NCBI GenBank assembly: GCA_900554205.1
Contig: USGM01000005.1
Location: 1-64,000 of the forward strand
Source: an uncultured Lachnospiraceae bacterium
GTDB taxonomy: Bacteria > Bacillota > Clostridia > Lachnospirales > Lachnospiraceae
DNA length: 64,000 bases
Reading direction: 5' to 3'
Below, piece after piece: positions 1 through 7,124 of this stretch. How positions within the stretch are numbered: position 1 is the stretch's first letter; each line of letters opens with the position of its first letter. The notes beneath the pieces are model-generated. The model searched no databases, had not been told where the DNA came from, and saw only the letters and a list, made by a program, of their open reading frames with translations. The position numbers were made by a program, and so were the translations under genes.

Positions 1-177
1 CGCAGCTTCAAGTATGAAGAAGCCTACCTGACACAATACAATAACATCAAAGATGCCAGAGCTGCCATCGGACAGTATATACACACTTACAACTTTGAGC
101 GGCGTCATTCTGCACTTGACTATCAAACACCGGCTGAATGCTACTATCCGGCAATGCTGTTGCCATATGTAGCTTAG
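1..177 (+). CDS. IS3-family transposase, C-terminal end (partial)
   Basis: The frame is open from the first base of the window to a TAG at 175-177, giving 58 residues. The sequence has the typical end of the DDE integrase core of IS3-family OrfB proteins: a Y-N-F-E-R-R-H-S-A motif followed by Y-Q-T-P-A-E-C-Y-Y, corresponding to the YNxxRPHSAL...TPxEYY tail of the family. The N-terminal HTH and the first catalytic aspartates lie upstream of the window. In the cell it would catalyse cut-and-paste or copy-out transposition of its element. Family assignment is firm; the subgroup (possibly IS150-like) is a guess. Confidence 0.85.
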   Translation, partial: RSFKYEEAYLTQYNNIKDARAAIGQYIHTYNFERRHSALDYQTPAECYYPAMLLPYVA

Positions 178-287
178 CATAAAAGGTTCAGGGGAGAGCT
201 CCAATATCTTCCCCTTGTTCCTTGTAACTTATCAACCTTATCAGTTCATTATAAAAAACTCGGATTTTTGTCTTGACAACTGAGCCA
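1..287 (+). mobile_element. Right end of an IS3-family insertion sequence
   Basis: About 110 bases of non-coding DNA follow the transposase stop. The next open frame begins inside this stretch, and a probable terminal inverted repeat ends in TGAGCCA near position 287. The left end is outside the window, so the inverted repeat cannot be verified and the boundary is inferred from where IS-like sequence stops and a new reading frame takes over. Confidence 0.5.
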
Positions 288-668
288 CTATATAAGCTGG
301 TGGAATGGACAGGCACTGGAAAGACAGATAAAATCAAAATTCGTGAAGAAATCTTGGCAGCAGTTGAGAATCATAGAATCAATTTATCAAAGATCGATGA
401 TGAGAAAACATTGCAGTACATAGCAGGTTTTAAGAGATATTCCACAGAACGTGTGATGAAGTCATTAGTAGGCGAATTTACACAAAATGAAGAGTGGTCT
501 GTTAAGGGCTCGTTTATGGGTGAGTGTTGGTATAAGGATTGTTGTGTGTCGAAGCATACGGATAGTCTTAGGTGTGGTAAGCCTGAGGTTGAAGATGGGG
601 ATGGGAAGATGAGAATGCTGATACAGTCAGAGAAGGTGCAAGATGTGATTGATAAAATTGTAGAGTAA
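273..668 (+). CDS. Unrecognised ORF, probably 5'-truncated by the IS
   Basis: An open frame of 131 codons whose only start (TTG, 273) falls within the presumed IS end, with no convincing ribosome binding site. The protein is charged and soluble, beginning TEPLYKLVEW and rich in Lys/Glu; its C-terminal third has four Cys (GECWYKDCC, then RCG) but no clear zinc knuckle. I do not recognise a family. The most economical reading is the tail of a gene interrupted by the insertion sequence, since codons of the IS terminus provide the apparent N-terminus. DNA here is AT-rich relative to the rest of the window. Confidence 0.4.
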   Translation: MTTEPLYKLVEWTGTGKTDKIKIREEILAAVENHRINLSKIDDEKTLQYIAGFKRYSTERVMKSLVGEFTQNEEWSVKGSFMGECWYKDCCVSKHTDSLRCGKPEVEDGDGKMRMLIQSEKVQDVIDKIVE

Positions 669-686
669 GATTTACCCCCAATAGAT

Positions 687-869
687 ATGAACAAAGACGA
701 GTATCGGAATAATCAGGATTCTACAAGCATCAATCATTTTTATGAGAAGTTGCTTTTGCTGAAAGATATGATGAATACAACTGAGGGAAAGAAACTGGCA
801 GAACATAGACAGGCTGTAATGAAGGAATTTCTTGATGAGTTTATGGAAGAATGGGAAGGAAAAAATTGA
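687..869 (+). pseudogene. C-terminal fragment of an HD-superfamily phosphohydrolase
   Basis: Sixty codons. The segment INHFYEKLLLLKDMMNT followed by GKKLAEHRQ and FLDEFMEEWEG matches the last ~50 residues of the common bacterial HD-domain hydrolases (uncharacterised HD phosphohydrolases of about 200 residues). The metal-binding H...HD...D part is absent upstream, where the unrelated ORF 273-668 sits, so the enzyme cannot be functional. It is read as a remnant left by rearrangement next to the insertion sequence. Confidence 0.65.
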
Positions 870-900
870 AAGAACCTGCGCGGAAATGGGAAAAAGTGAC

Positions 901-1564
901 ATGAAGAAATGTAAACTTCTTTTATTTGATTTAGACGGCACCCTGTTACAGAGTGACAAAACAATATCAAGCAGGACATGGTCGGTTCTTAAAAAATGTA
1001 GGGAAAATGGTATCTTAATAGGCGTTTCGACCTCCAGAAGTGAACAGAATTCCTTAGTATATTTAAATGAATTGATGCCGGATATTCTAATATCGAGTGG
1101 CGGTGCATTAGTAAAATACAAAACAGACTATATTTATAAGGCAGAATTTTCCGTAGAAGAAACGCAGACTATGATTGATGTGGCAAGAAATATTTGCGGA
1201 AATAATTGCGAGATTACGATAGACACAATAGATGCACATTATTGGAATTATAAAGTAGATCCTAAGAAGCTGGATAAAAGCTGGGGCGATAGCATCTATA
1301 CAGATTTCTCAAACTTTAAAGAATGTTCTTTGAAAATGTGTGTTGAGATTTTTGAACAGGATAAAGCAGATGAGTTAGCTCAAAAGCTGTCTGACTGCGA
1401 TTGTATTCGGAGATGACTATGCGGATATTGGAATGTTGGAATTATGTGGGACAGGTGTTGCAATGGGAAATGCGATTGATGAGGTAAAAGAGAGCGGGGA
1501 TATTGTAATTGGCTCAAATGATGAGGATGGTATTGCGGATTTTATCGAGAAAGAAATATTATAA
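901..1564 (+). pseudogene. Cof-type HAD phosphatase, internally deleted and frameshifted
   Basis: The N-terminal part starts KKCKLLLFDLDGTLLQSD, the HAD motif I DxDGT, followed by a Cof-type cap region, and breaks off at DCDCIRR-stop (1416). Immediately downstream in another frame the protein resumes with FGDDYADIGML, the HAD motif IV, and V-A-M-G-N-A, ending with TAA at 1562-1564. In intact Cof proteins about 40-50 residues, including the conserved Lys region, lie between these blocks. The junction is the string TTGTATTCGG at 1401-1410, which can be read as CIR in the first frame and VFG in the second, suggesting deletion between short direct repeats. The start at 901 is preferred over in-frame ATGs at 832 and 886 because it is where family similarity begins. 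Confidence 0.8.
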
Positions 1565-1624
1565 GTCAGGCAGTTGGGAAAACCATGAATTTTACGACAG
1601 ATATGAGAGGACTTAGGCGTTATT

Positions 1625-2413
1625 ATGGATTTTTTTAGTTTGTTTCCTACCGTGTTTTTCATTACGGTAATGATTTTTGCGCTGCTGCTGTGTATATACA
1701 TATACTTTTTCATGGGTGTCAAAACGCGTAAGGCTCTTAAGCCGGTCTGCTATATTTCGTATAAAAAGAATTATTTTCATGAGGATTTTGAGTTTGTATG
1801 TGAATTTTGCGGTTCAACGGTATCTTCAAAAAGCGAAAAATGCCCAACATGTGCCGGTGATTTTGGCAAAAATAAAGAGTATCAGGCTAAGAAACGAGCT
1901 ATGCACCAAAGGTATTTAAGTTATCTTAAAGATCAAGAGGAAGCGATTGAGAAGGAATTGGACTATATCAGCAATACGATGAAGGCAATTCAACGATCTA
2001 AGCTGGTACGTCATAAAAAGTACAATTTTGAAATCGGAGAGCCGCCTGTTTATAAGCCTGCAAGTGACTATGAATTCACCTGTGAATATTGTGATAACAA
2101 GCTGCGCGGGAAAAGTACAGACGGAAAGCGGTGCAGCAACTGTGGCGCTTCGTATGAAGCGAATTTGGAGTTGTTAGTGTGTGAAGAGGAAGATCGTCTG
2201 GAAAAACGCCATTATGACGAATACATGAGGCTGAAAGATTTGGAGTGGGAGCAAAATATCAGCAATGAGCGAAGAGACGCAACGATTGATGAGGAGTATA
2301 GGCGCCCTATCAGATTTATGGAGAAAAACGGGAAATATCTTGCGATAGTTGTCGTGCTCGGGATCATGTTGATTTCAGGCGGAATTACATTTTTGATTTT
2401 GAAGTTCAGATAA
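1625..2413 (+). CDS. Membrane protein with two zinc-ribbon motifs
   Basis: A 262-residue protein of unknown function. Residues ~7-30 form a hydrophobic N-terminal helix. A Cys-X2-Cys...Cys-X2-Cys zinc ribbon (FVCEFCGS, then KCPTC) lies around residues 59-79, and a second one (FTCEYCDN, then RCSNCG) around 157-178. Charged, probably coiled-coil segments rich in Glu/Lys lie between and after them. A second hydrophobic helix spans residues ~238-259, just before the C-terminus. Topology is therefore two membrane anchors flanking a zinc-ribbon loop. It follows the broken HAD gene by about 60 bases. The duplicated ribbons suggest an adaptor or sensor; I cannot name a family. Confidence 0.7.
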   Translation: MDFFSLFPTVFFITVMIFALLLCIYIYFFMGVKTRKALKPVCYISYKKNYFHEDFEFVCEFCGSTVSSKSEKCPTCAGDFGKNKEYQAKKRAMHQRYLSYLKDQEEAIEKELDYISNTMKAIQRSKLVRHKKYNFEIGEPPVYKPASDYEFTCEYCDNKLRGKSTDGKRCSNCGASYEANLELLVCEEEDRLEKRHYDEYMRLKDLEWEQNISNERRDATIDEEYRRPIRFMEKNGKYLAIVVVLGIMLISGGITFLILKFR

Positions 2414-2440
2414 AAAAGATGACGCAAGCGAGGTGAAGAC

Positions 2441-2938
2441 ATGTCTAAACTCATAATACTAAGGGGAAACTCCGGCAGTGGAAAAACAACAATCGCAAAA
2501 GAGCTTCAAAAGCACTTTGGCAGAAATACGATGTTGATTTCACAGGATGTCATCAGAAGGGATATGCTATGGGTAAAGGATGGGGAAAGCACCGAAGCGA
2601 TACCGCTGATGAAGGAACTTTTAGCATATGGGATAAAACATAGTGATATTGTTATTTTAGAGGGAATTATGTATGCGGATTGGTACAAGCCTTTGTTTGA
2701 ATTAGCGATCCGGTTATATGGTACGGAGGTGTATGCGTATTATTTTGATCTTCCTTTTGAAGAAACATTGAAGAGGCATCAGACGAAACCCAACTGCAAC
2801 GAATTTGGAGAAGAAGCAATGCGCAGCTGGTGGAGGGAAAAGGATTTTTCGGATGTGTTAAGGGAAAGAATTATTACATCGGAAAAGGAAATTCCGGATA
2901 TTGTGACAGAGATTTGCAGGGACATAAATTTGACATGA
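2441..2938 (+). CDS. Small P-loop kinase (zeta-toxin / nucleoside-kinase-like AAA)
   Basis: A 165-residue protein with Walker A GNSGSGKTT at residues ~9-17 and a D-V-I-R-R-D segment near residue 38, as in the AAA_33/zeta-toxin/Chp-like small kinases. The IVILEG strand near residue 72 is the Walker B-like segment. The family transfers phosphate from ATP to small molecules, often nucleosides, sugars or antibiotics; the substrate here cannot be told. It starts 27 bases after the zinc-ribbon gene with a GCGAGGTGAAGAC ribosome site, suggesting co-transcription. No antitoxin-like partner is visible, so a toxin role is not supported. Confidence 0.75.
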   Translation: MSKLIILRGNSGSGKTTIAKELQKHFGRNTMLISQDVIRRDMLWVKDGESTEAIPLMKELLAYGIKHSDIVILEGIMYADWYKPLFELAIRLYGTEVYAYYFDLPFEETLKRHQTKPNCNEFGEEAMRSWWREKDFSDVLRERIITSEKEIPDIVTEICRDINLT

Positions 2939-2991
2939 CGTAAACGCTGGGGTTAGTTTCGGCAAAACTTCAGTATAATTCAGTATTCTTA

Positions 2992-3021
2992 TTGACGCAT
3001 TGCGTAGGCATATATTATGAT
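2992..3021 (+). promoter_or_regulatory. Promoter for the 23-codon transcript
   Basis: TTGACG at 2992-2997 and TATGAT at 3016-3021 are separated by 18 bases. This is a near-consensus sigma-A promoter placed 46 bases upstream of the small ORF at 3067. Confidence 0.65.
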
Positions 3022-3066
3022 ATGTATGTAATCAATGAGCAAATAATAATGAAAGAGGTGATTAAT

Positions 3067-3138
3067 ATGGCAAAACTTGATAAGACGATTTTATTACCGA
3101 CTGTAGTTAATTGCATGTTAATCACGCTGATATATTAA
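3067..3138 (+). CDS. Small ORF, 23-residue hydrophobic peptide
   Basis: ATG at 3067 is preceded by AAAGAGGTGATTAAT, a strong ribosome binding site at ideal spacing, and the frame ends at TAA 3136-3138. The peptide begins MAKLDKTILLPTVV and ends CMLITLIY: a short charged head followed by a hydrophobic tail with one Cys. A near-consensus promoter lies upstream and an intrinsic terminator directly downstream, so it makes a self-contained transcript of about 160 nucleotides. It could be a secreted or membrane micropeptide, a signalling peptide precursor, or a leader ORF; it is not obviously linked to the ABC-class ATPase 110 bases downstream. No homologue is recognised. Confidence 0.5.
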   Translation: MAKLDKTILLPTVVNCMLITLIY

Positions 3139-3156
3139 GTAAAGTGACCATGCGAG

Positions 3157-3186
3157 CGCATCCGACAGTATCGGGTGCGTTTTTTA
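3157..3186 (+). terminator. Intrinsic terminator after the small ORF
   Basis: CGCATCCGA and TCGGGTGCG (one G-T wobble) form a 9-bp stem around a CAGTA loop, followed by a run of T from 3180. Confidence 0.8.
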
Positions 3187-3249
3187 TTACAATAGAATCG
3201 TTCTTCTGCGGATTTGATTACATAAATAGACCGAAAGAAGGATGATAAA

Positions 3250-4965
3250 ATGAATAAGTTTAAGCCACTGATTATGAGCTGCCACGGCAAGAGTAAAACT
3301 CTTTTGCACTGGCTTTATAACACGCATTCCGATTATGATGAAGATGAAAAAGTCTTTGAATACAAGGAACTAATATTTTGGTTTAATGGCACCGGCTTTA
3401 GAAATACAGAGAGATTGATTCTTAATATTGGAATTCCTGAAAAGTTTTTTGATATGTGTAACAGAGATTATAGTTCTTTCGACATGACTGTGCCCACGGA
3501 AAACTTCATCCTGCATCTTGTTTTTCCTGTTATTTCAGAACTGCGAAAGGAATATCGGAATGACAATAAGGATTCGAGGGAAAAGGCACAGTTCAGTACA
3601 CAGCCGCCCGATGCGTGTATGGATAGAAAGAGCGGTTGCCTATATAACAGAGAGCTGAAAAGATATGTGTTAAAAATACATTTCAATGTTCCATTAGTGA
3701 ATGCAATTTCGGTAAATTCAAAAGCGGCATTTCGAGCTGTTAAAGATATTATGGAACATATTGATAGCTGTCTGAGCAATATAGATATGGCGGAGCTTGT
3801 CCTTTGGCAGAAAACATTTATGAATCAACAGAGTATCCGGACATACATGAAAGAAAATAAAATTTGTACCTTTGTGGCAGATGGCAGTATTTTGCCGAGA
3901 TGGGATGGCTCGGATAAACCTATGATAGGGGCGCAACCCTTTATATCGCCGGAAAGTATACGTATAAGCATTACAACAGCAATGAATGAAACAATAACCG
4001 GTATGGGAATCAAAGAGGGAATAACAGTGATAACCGGAGGGGGCTATTCGGGGAAAACGACCCTGCTGGATGCTATTGAACTTGGCATTTACAACCATAT
4101 ACCGGGAGACGGAAGAGAATATGTTATTTCCGAGGCTTCGGCATTAAAAACGAATGCTGAAGATGGAAGATCAGTGGAAAATATTAATCTGGCAGCTTTT
4201 TTTAAGGGACTAAGCACTGACACTTCGCTGGAACATTTCAGCACGACGCATGCAAGCGGCAGCGTTTCCCAGGCTGCAAATATAGTCGAAGCGATAGGCG
4301 GTAACTCAAGGCTGATTCTGATTGATGAAGACAAAAGTGCTACAAACTTTATGATCCGGGACAGTTTGATGCGAAAAATAGTACCCGATGAGCCGATAAT
4401 TCCCTTTACGGACAGAATCGAAGAATTGAGCAGGGATTGCGGAGTTTCCATTATCTTAGTTATTGGAGGGTCAAGTGAGTATCTTGCATACGCAGATACG
4501 GTAATTCTTATGAAAAATTTTGAACCCAGTGACATTACGGATTTGGTCAGTGATTTCGAGATCACTCGAAATTCGGAGCCAACTAAGGCAGTATGGAAAT
4601 TTTCGAGAAGATTGAAACCTAAAGTGACGACGCAGCCCTTTCTCTATTTTCATTCGGTAATAACAGAGAACGAGAAAAAAATAGTTCTGGATGAGTATAG
4701 TTCTGATATAACGAATCTGACTGCACTTATTACGCCTGAGCGGCTTAATACAGTGATGCGTGTAATGGAGAAAATACTTACCGATAAGGAAGCGGATTCT
4801 GAGGAACTGCTTCAAAAAATGATAGACTATACAAATCAGACGACCGGTTTTGAAAATGAGAAGAATGGATTCCACATGAATGAATCAGAGCAGAGATTTT
4901 TTTCCCAGATAAGACCGATTGATGCATGGTGCTGTATCAATAGAATGCGCGGAATCCGATTTTGA
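3250..4965 (+). CDS. ABC-class ATPase domain protein (DUF2791 / COG3044)
   Basis: A 571-residue soluble ATPase. Walker A GGGYSGKTT lies near residue 263, the ABC-like signature segment ASGSVSQAANIVEA near 336, and Walker B LILIDEDKSATNFM near 356. The spacing and the IYNHIPGDGREYVI segment are diagnostic of the predicted ATPase of the ABC class (COG3044), structurally represented by trypanosomal MRB1590, which binds RNA. No transmembrane helices are present, so it is not a transporter. Its bacterial role is unknown; nucleic-acid binding is plausible from the structural relative. The start at 3250 has an AAGAAGGATGATAAA ribosome site. Length is normal and both ATP-binding motifs are intact. 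It is AT-rich like its upstream neighbours. Confidence 0.85.
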   Translation: MNKFKPLIMSCHGKSKTLLHWLYNTHSDYDEDEKVFEYKELIFWFNGTGFRNTERLILNIGIPEKFFDMCNRDYSSFDMTVPTENFILHLVFPVISELRKEYRNDNKDSREKAQFSTQPPDACMDRKSGCLYNRELKRYVLKIHFNVPLVNAISVNSKAAFRAVKDIMEHIDSCLSNIDMAELVLWQKTFMNQQSIRTYMKENKICTFVADGSILPRWDGSDKPMIGAQPFISPESIRISITTAMNETITGMGIKEGITVITGGGYSGKTTLLDAIELGIYNHIPGDGREYVISEASALKTNAEDGRSVENINLAAFFKGLSTDTSLEHFSTTHASGSVSQAANIVEAIGGNSRLILIDEDKSATNFMIRDSLMRKIVPDEPIIPFTDRIEELSRDCGVSIILVIGGSSEYLAYADTVILMKNFEPSDITDLVSDFEITRNSEPTKAVWKFSRRLKPKVTTQPFLYFHSVITENEKKIVLDEYSSDITNLTALITPERLNTVMRVMEKILTDKEADSEELLQKMIDYTNQTTGFENEKNGFHMNESEQRFFSQIRPIDAWCCINRMRGIRF

Positions 4966-5053
4966 AAAAGCATAGAATATTATGCGTATGTATGCTAAAA
5001 TACAGATATCCAGTTTTATCTGAATCATAATAAAAATCAAAGGAGAAGGGGTT

Positions 5054-5797
5054 ATGTTAAAGGGAAAGGTTGCTATTGTAACAGGCGGGACTAGAGGAAT
5101 CGGGTACGAAATTGTCCGCAAGTATTTGCAGAACGGGGCGAAGGTGGTTCTCTGGGGTTCCAGACAGGAAACGGTCGATAAAGCGCTGTCGCAGCTGAAA
5201 AAGGAAAACCCGGCATGGGAGGTGGAGGGGATGTGCCCGACACTGACAGACGCTGCAGCGGTGGAGGCAGCAGTAAACGCGGTGAAGGAGAAATTCGGAA
5301 GGGTTGACATTCTGGTAAACAACGCGGGTATCTCCCAGAGCACGCCGCTATATCAGTACAAGACAGAGGACTTTGACAAGATCATTGATCTGAATGTCAA
5401 GGCGATCTTCTATGCGATTCTTCCGGCGGCGAAGATCATGAAGGAGCAGGGCGGCGGATGCATTATCAACACAAGCTCGATGGTCAGCATTTCCGGACAG
5501 CCTGCGGGGTGTGGTTATCCGACAAGCAAGTTTGCCGTAAACGGTCTTACCATCTCGCTGGCGCGTGAGCTTGCGAAGGACGGCATCCGCGTGAATGCGG
5601 TAGCGCCCGGTGTTACAAAGACTGACATGGTGGCAGCGCTGCCGGAGCAGACGGTAGCCATGATTTCCGCGAGAATTCCTCTGGGCAGACCCGGCGAGCC
5701 GGAAGAGGTTGCAGACGCATTCCTCTATCTGGCAAGTGACATGGCAAGCTATGTCACCGGTGAGATTCTTTCGGTAGACGGAGCTTCCAGATCATAG
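5054..5797 (+). CDS. Short-chain dehydrogenase/reductase (BaiA/FabG-like)
   Basis: A 247-residue classical SDR. The Rossmann motif TGGTRGIG is at residues 10-17, NNAG near 89, and the catalytic residues are Ser142, Tyr155 and Lys159 (YPTSK), so the enzyme should be active. The C-terminal VTGEILSVDG motif is typical of FabG-type tetramers. The N-terminal half, with its QNGAKVVLWG and VDKALSQLKK segments, resembles bile-acid 3-alpha-hydroxysteroid dehydrogenases (BaiA), but no other bai gene is nearby, so 3-oxoacyl-ACP reductase or another alcohol dehydrogenase is equally possible. Ser-Arg after the second beta strand (WGSRQ) favours NADP(H). The ribosome site AAAGGAGAAGGGGTT supports the start. 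The CapA-like lipoprotein begins 1 base after its stop, indicating one operon. Confidence 0.85.
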   Translation: MLKGKVAIVTGGTRGIGYEIVRKYLQNGAKVVLWGSRQETVDKALSQLKKENPAWEVEGMCPTLTDAAAVEAAVNAVKEKFGRVDILVNNAGISQSTPLYQYKTEDFDKIIDLNVKAIFYAILPAAKIMKEQGGGCIINTSSMVSISGQPAGCGYPTSKFAVNGLTISLARELAKDGIRVNAVAPGVTKTDMVAALPEQTVAMISARIPLGRPGEPEEVADAFLYLASDMASYVTGEILSVDGASRS

Positions 5798-5798
5798 G

Positions 5799-6998
5799 AT
5801 GAAAAAGAAAATTGTTATTTTAACCTTATCCTTATGTATGTTACTGTCCGGCTGCGGAGGGGAACAACCCGCCGGCAGCGCCGTAGGGCAATCGTCAGCC
5901 CAGAGGGAACACTCGACAGCAGAGCAATTGCCAGCCCAGCCGGAGCAGCCGCCAACAGAACAGTCACAGGCGGAAACGCCCGGACAAGCTCCATCTGACA
6001 CGGAGGAACCGGCCGCGGACTACGACTTCACAGTATGCTTTGCCGGAGACATCAATCTGGCGGAGGGCTGGAGCACGACTGTCTATCTGGATCAGCAGGA
6101 AAACGGAATTTACGACTGCATCTCGGAGGAACTGACCGACATCATGAATGCGGCGGACATCATGTGCCTGAACAATGAGTTTACCTACAGCACCGGCGGC
6201 GCGCCGCTGGCTGGAAAGGCATATACCTTCCGGGCGCTGCCGGAGCGGGTGGAGGTTCTGCACCAGCTTGGCGTGGATGCCGTGACACTGGCAAATAATC
6301 ACGTCTACGACTACGGAAAAGAGGCGCTTTTAGATACCTTTGCCGTCCTGCAGGAGGCGGGAATCCCTTACTTCGGGGCGGGGCAGGACTTGGAGGAGGC
6401 GATGGCGCCGCTCTATCTGGAGGCAGGCGGAAAGACGATCGCGCTGGTCGGAGCCTCCAGAGCAGAGAAAAACCGGATGACACCGCAGGCGACTGAGACG
6501 GAGCCGGGCATCCTGCGCTGCTATGACACAACGCTTTATAAAGAAGCGATCGCTGAGGCGAAGGCAAACGCAGATTTCTGCATTGCGTTCGTTCACTGGG
6601 GAACGGAGTACAGCTTCGATCTGGAACAGGTGCAGCTCGATACGGGAAAGGAATATCTGGACGCCGGGGCGGATGTCGTGATCGGTGCGCATTCCCATTG
6701 TCTGCAGGGCATGGAATTCCATGAGGGAAAACCGATTATCTACAGTCTGGGAAATTACTGGTTTAACAAAAAAACGCTGGATACCATGCTGGTACAGCTG
6801 CGTATTTCGGGGAATGCCGACAGGAGTAATATAGAGGTGGAGATCATACCTGCCGTTCAGACCGGCTGCAGGACGATTTATGCACAAGAGCAGGAAGAAC
6901 AGCGGCGGATCTTTGACTTCCTCGAAGAAATTTCCATCAACGTGGAGATTACGGATGAAGGAATTGCAAGAGAAGAGACGGTTTCTGTACCACAATAA
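5799..6998 (+). CDS. CapA-family lipoprotein (PGA capsule-type metallophosphatase fold)
   Basis: A 399-residue exported protein. Residues 1-18 are a lipoprotein signal with lipobox LSGC, and residues ~20-70 are a low-complexity Gln/Pro/Glu linker (PAQPEQPPTEQSQ) as in surface lipoproteins. The catalytic domain starts at about residue 76 with FAGDINLAEGW, then NNEFTYS, ANNHVYDYG, VHWGTEYS, GAHSHCLQG and YSLGNYWF. These are the Asp, Asn-His and His motifs of the CapA/PgsA family (PGA_cap), related to calcineurin-like phosphoesterases. It is implied in cell-surface polymer (poly-gamma-glutamate-like) metabolism, but no pgsBC partners are present. It is co-transcribed with the SDR gene just upstream. 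Confidence 0.85.
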   Translation: MKKKIVILTLSLCMLLSGCGGEQPAGSAVGQSSAQREHSTAEQLPAQPEQPPTEQSQAETPGQAPSDTEEPAADYDFTVCFAGDINLAEGWSTTVYLDQQENGIYDCISEELTDIMNAADIMCLNNEFTYSTGGAPLAGKAYTFRALPERVEVLHQLGVDAVTLANNHVYDYGKEALLDTFAVLQEAGIPYFGAGQDLEEAMAPLYLEAGGKTIALVGASRAEKNRMTPQATETEPGILRCYDTTLYKEAIAEAKANADFCIAFVHWGTEYSFDLEQVQLDTGKEYLDAGADVVIGAHSHCLQGMEFHEGKPIIYSLGNYWFNKKTLDTMLVQLRISGNADRSNIEVEIIPAVQTGCRTIYAQEQEEQRRIFDFLEEISINVEITDEGIAREETVSVPQ

Positions 6999-7002
6999 TT
7001 TC

Positions 7003-7031
7003 TTGCACCTGTGAGCTTGCTTTGCTATACT
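7003..7031 (+). promoter_or_regulatory. Promoter of the Wadjet operon
   Basis: TTGCAC at 7003-7008 and TATACT at 7026-7031 are separated by exactly 17 bases. It lies directly after the CapA gene and about 90 bases before jetA, so the defence operon has its own promoter. Confidence 0.65.
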
Positions 7032-7124
7032 TTAGATAATGTGCTGATTGTGTGAAACACAAATATCGGAGCGCAGAGGGAAAAGATTGAAAAATAGATG
7101 AACGCGCGCAGAAATGAGGAAAAT

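Noticed and set aside
2441..2938. Zeta-type toxin of a toxin-antitoxin pair
   Set aside because: No epsilon-like or other antitoxin ORF is adjacent; a small-molecule kinase is the simpler reading.
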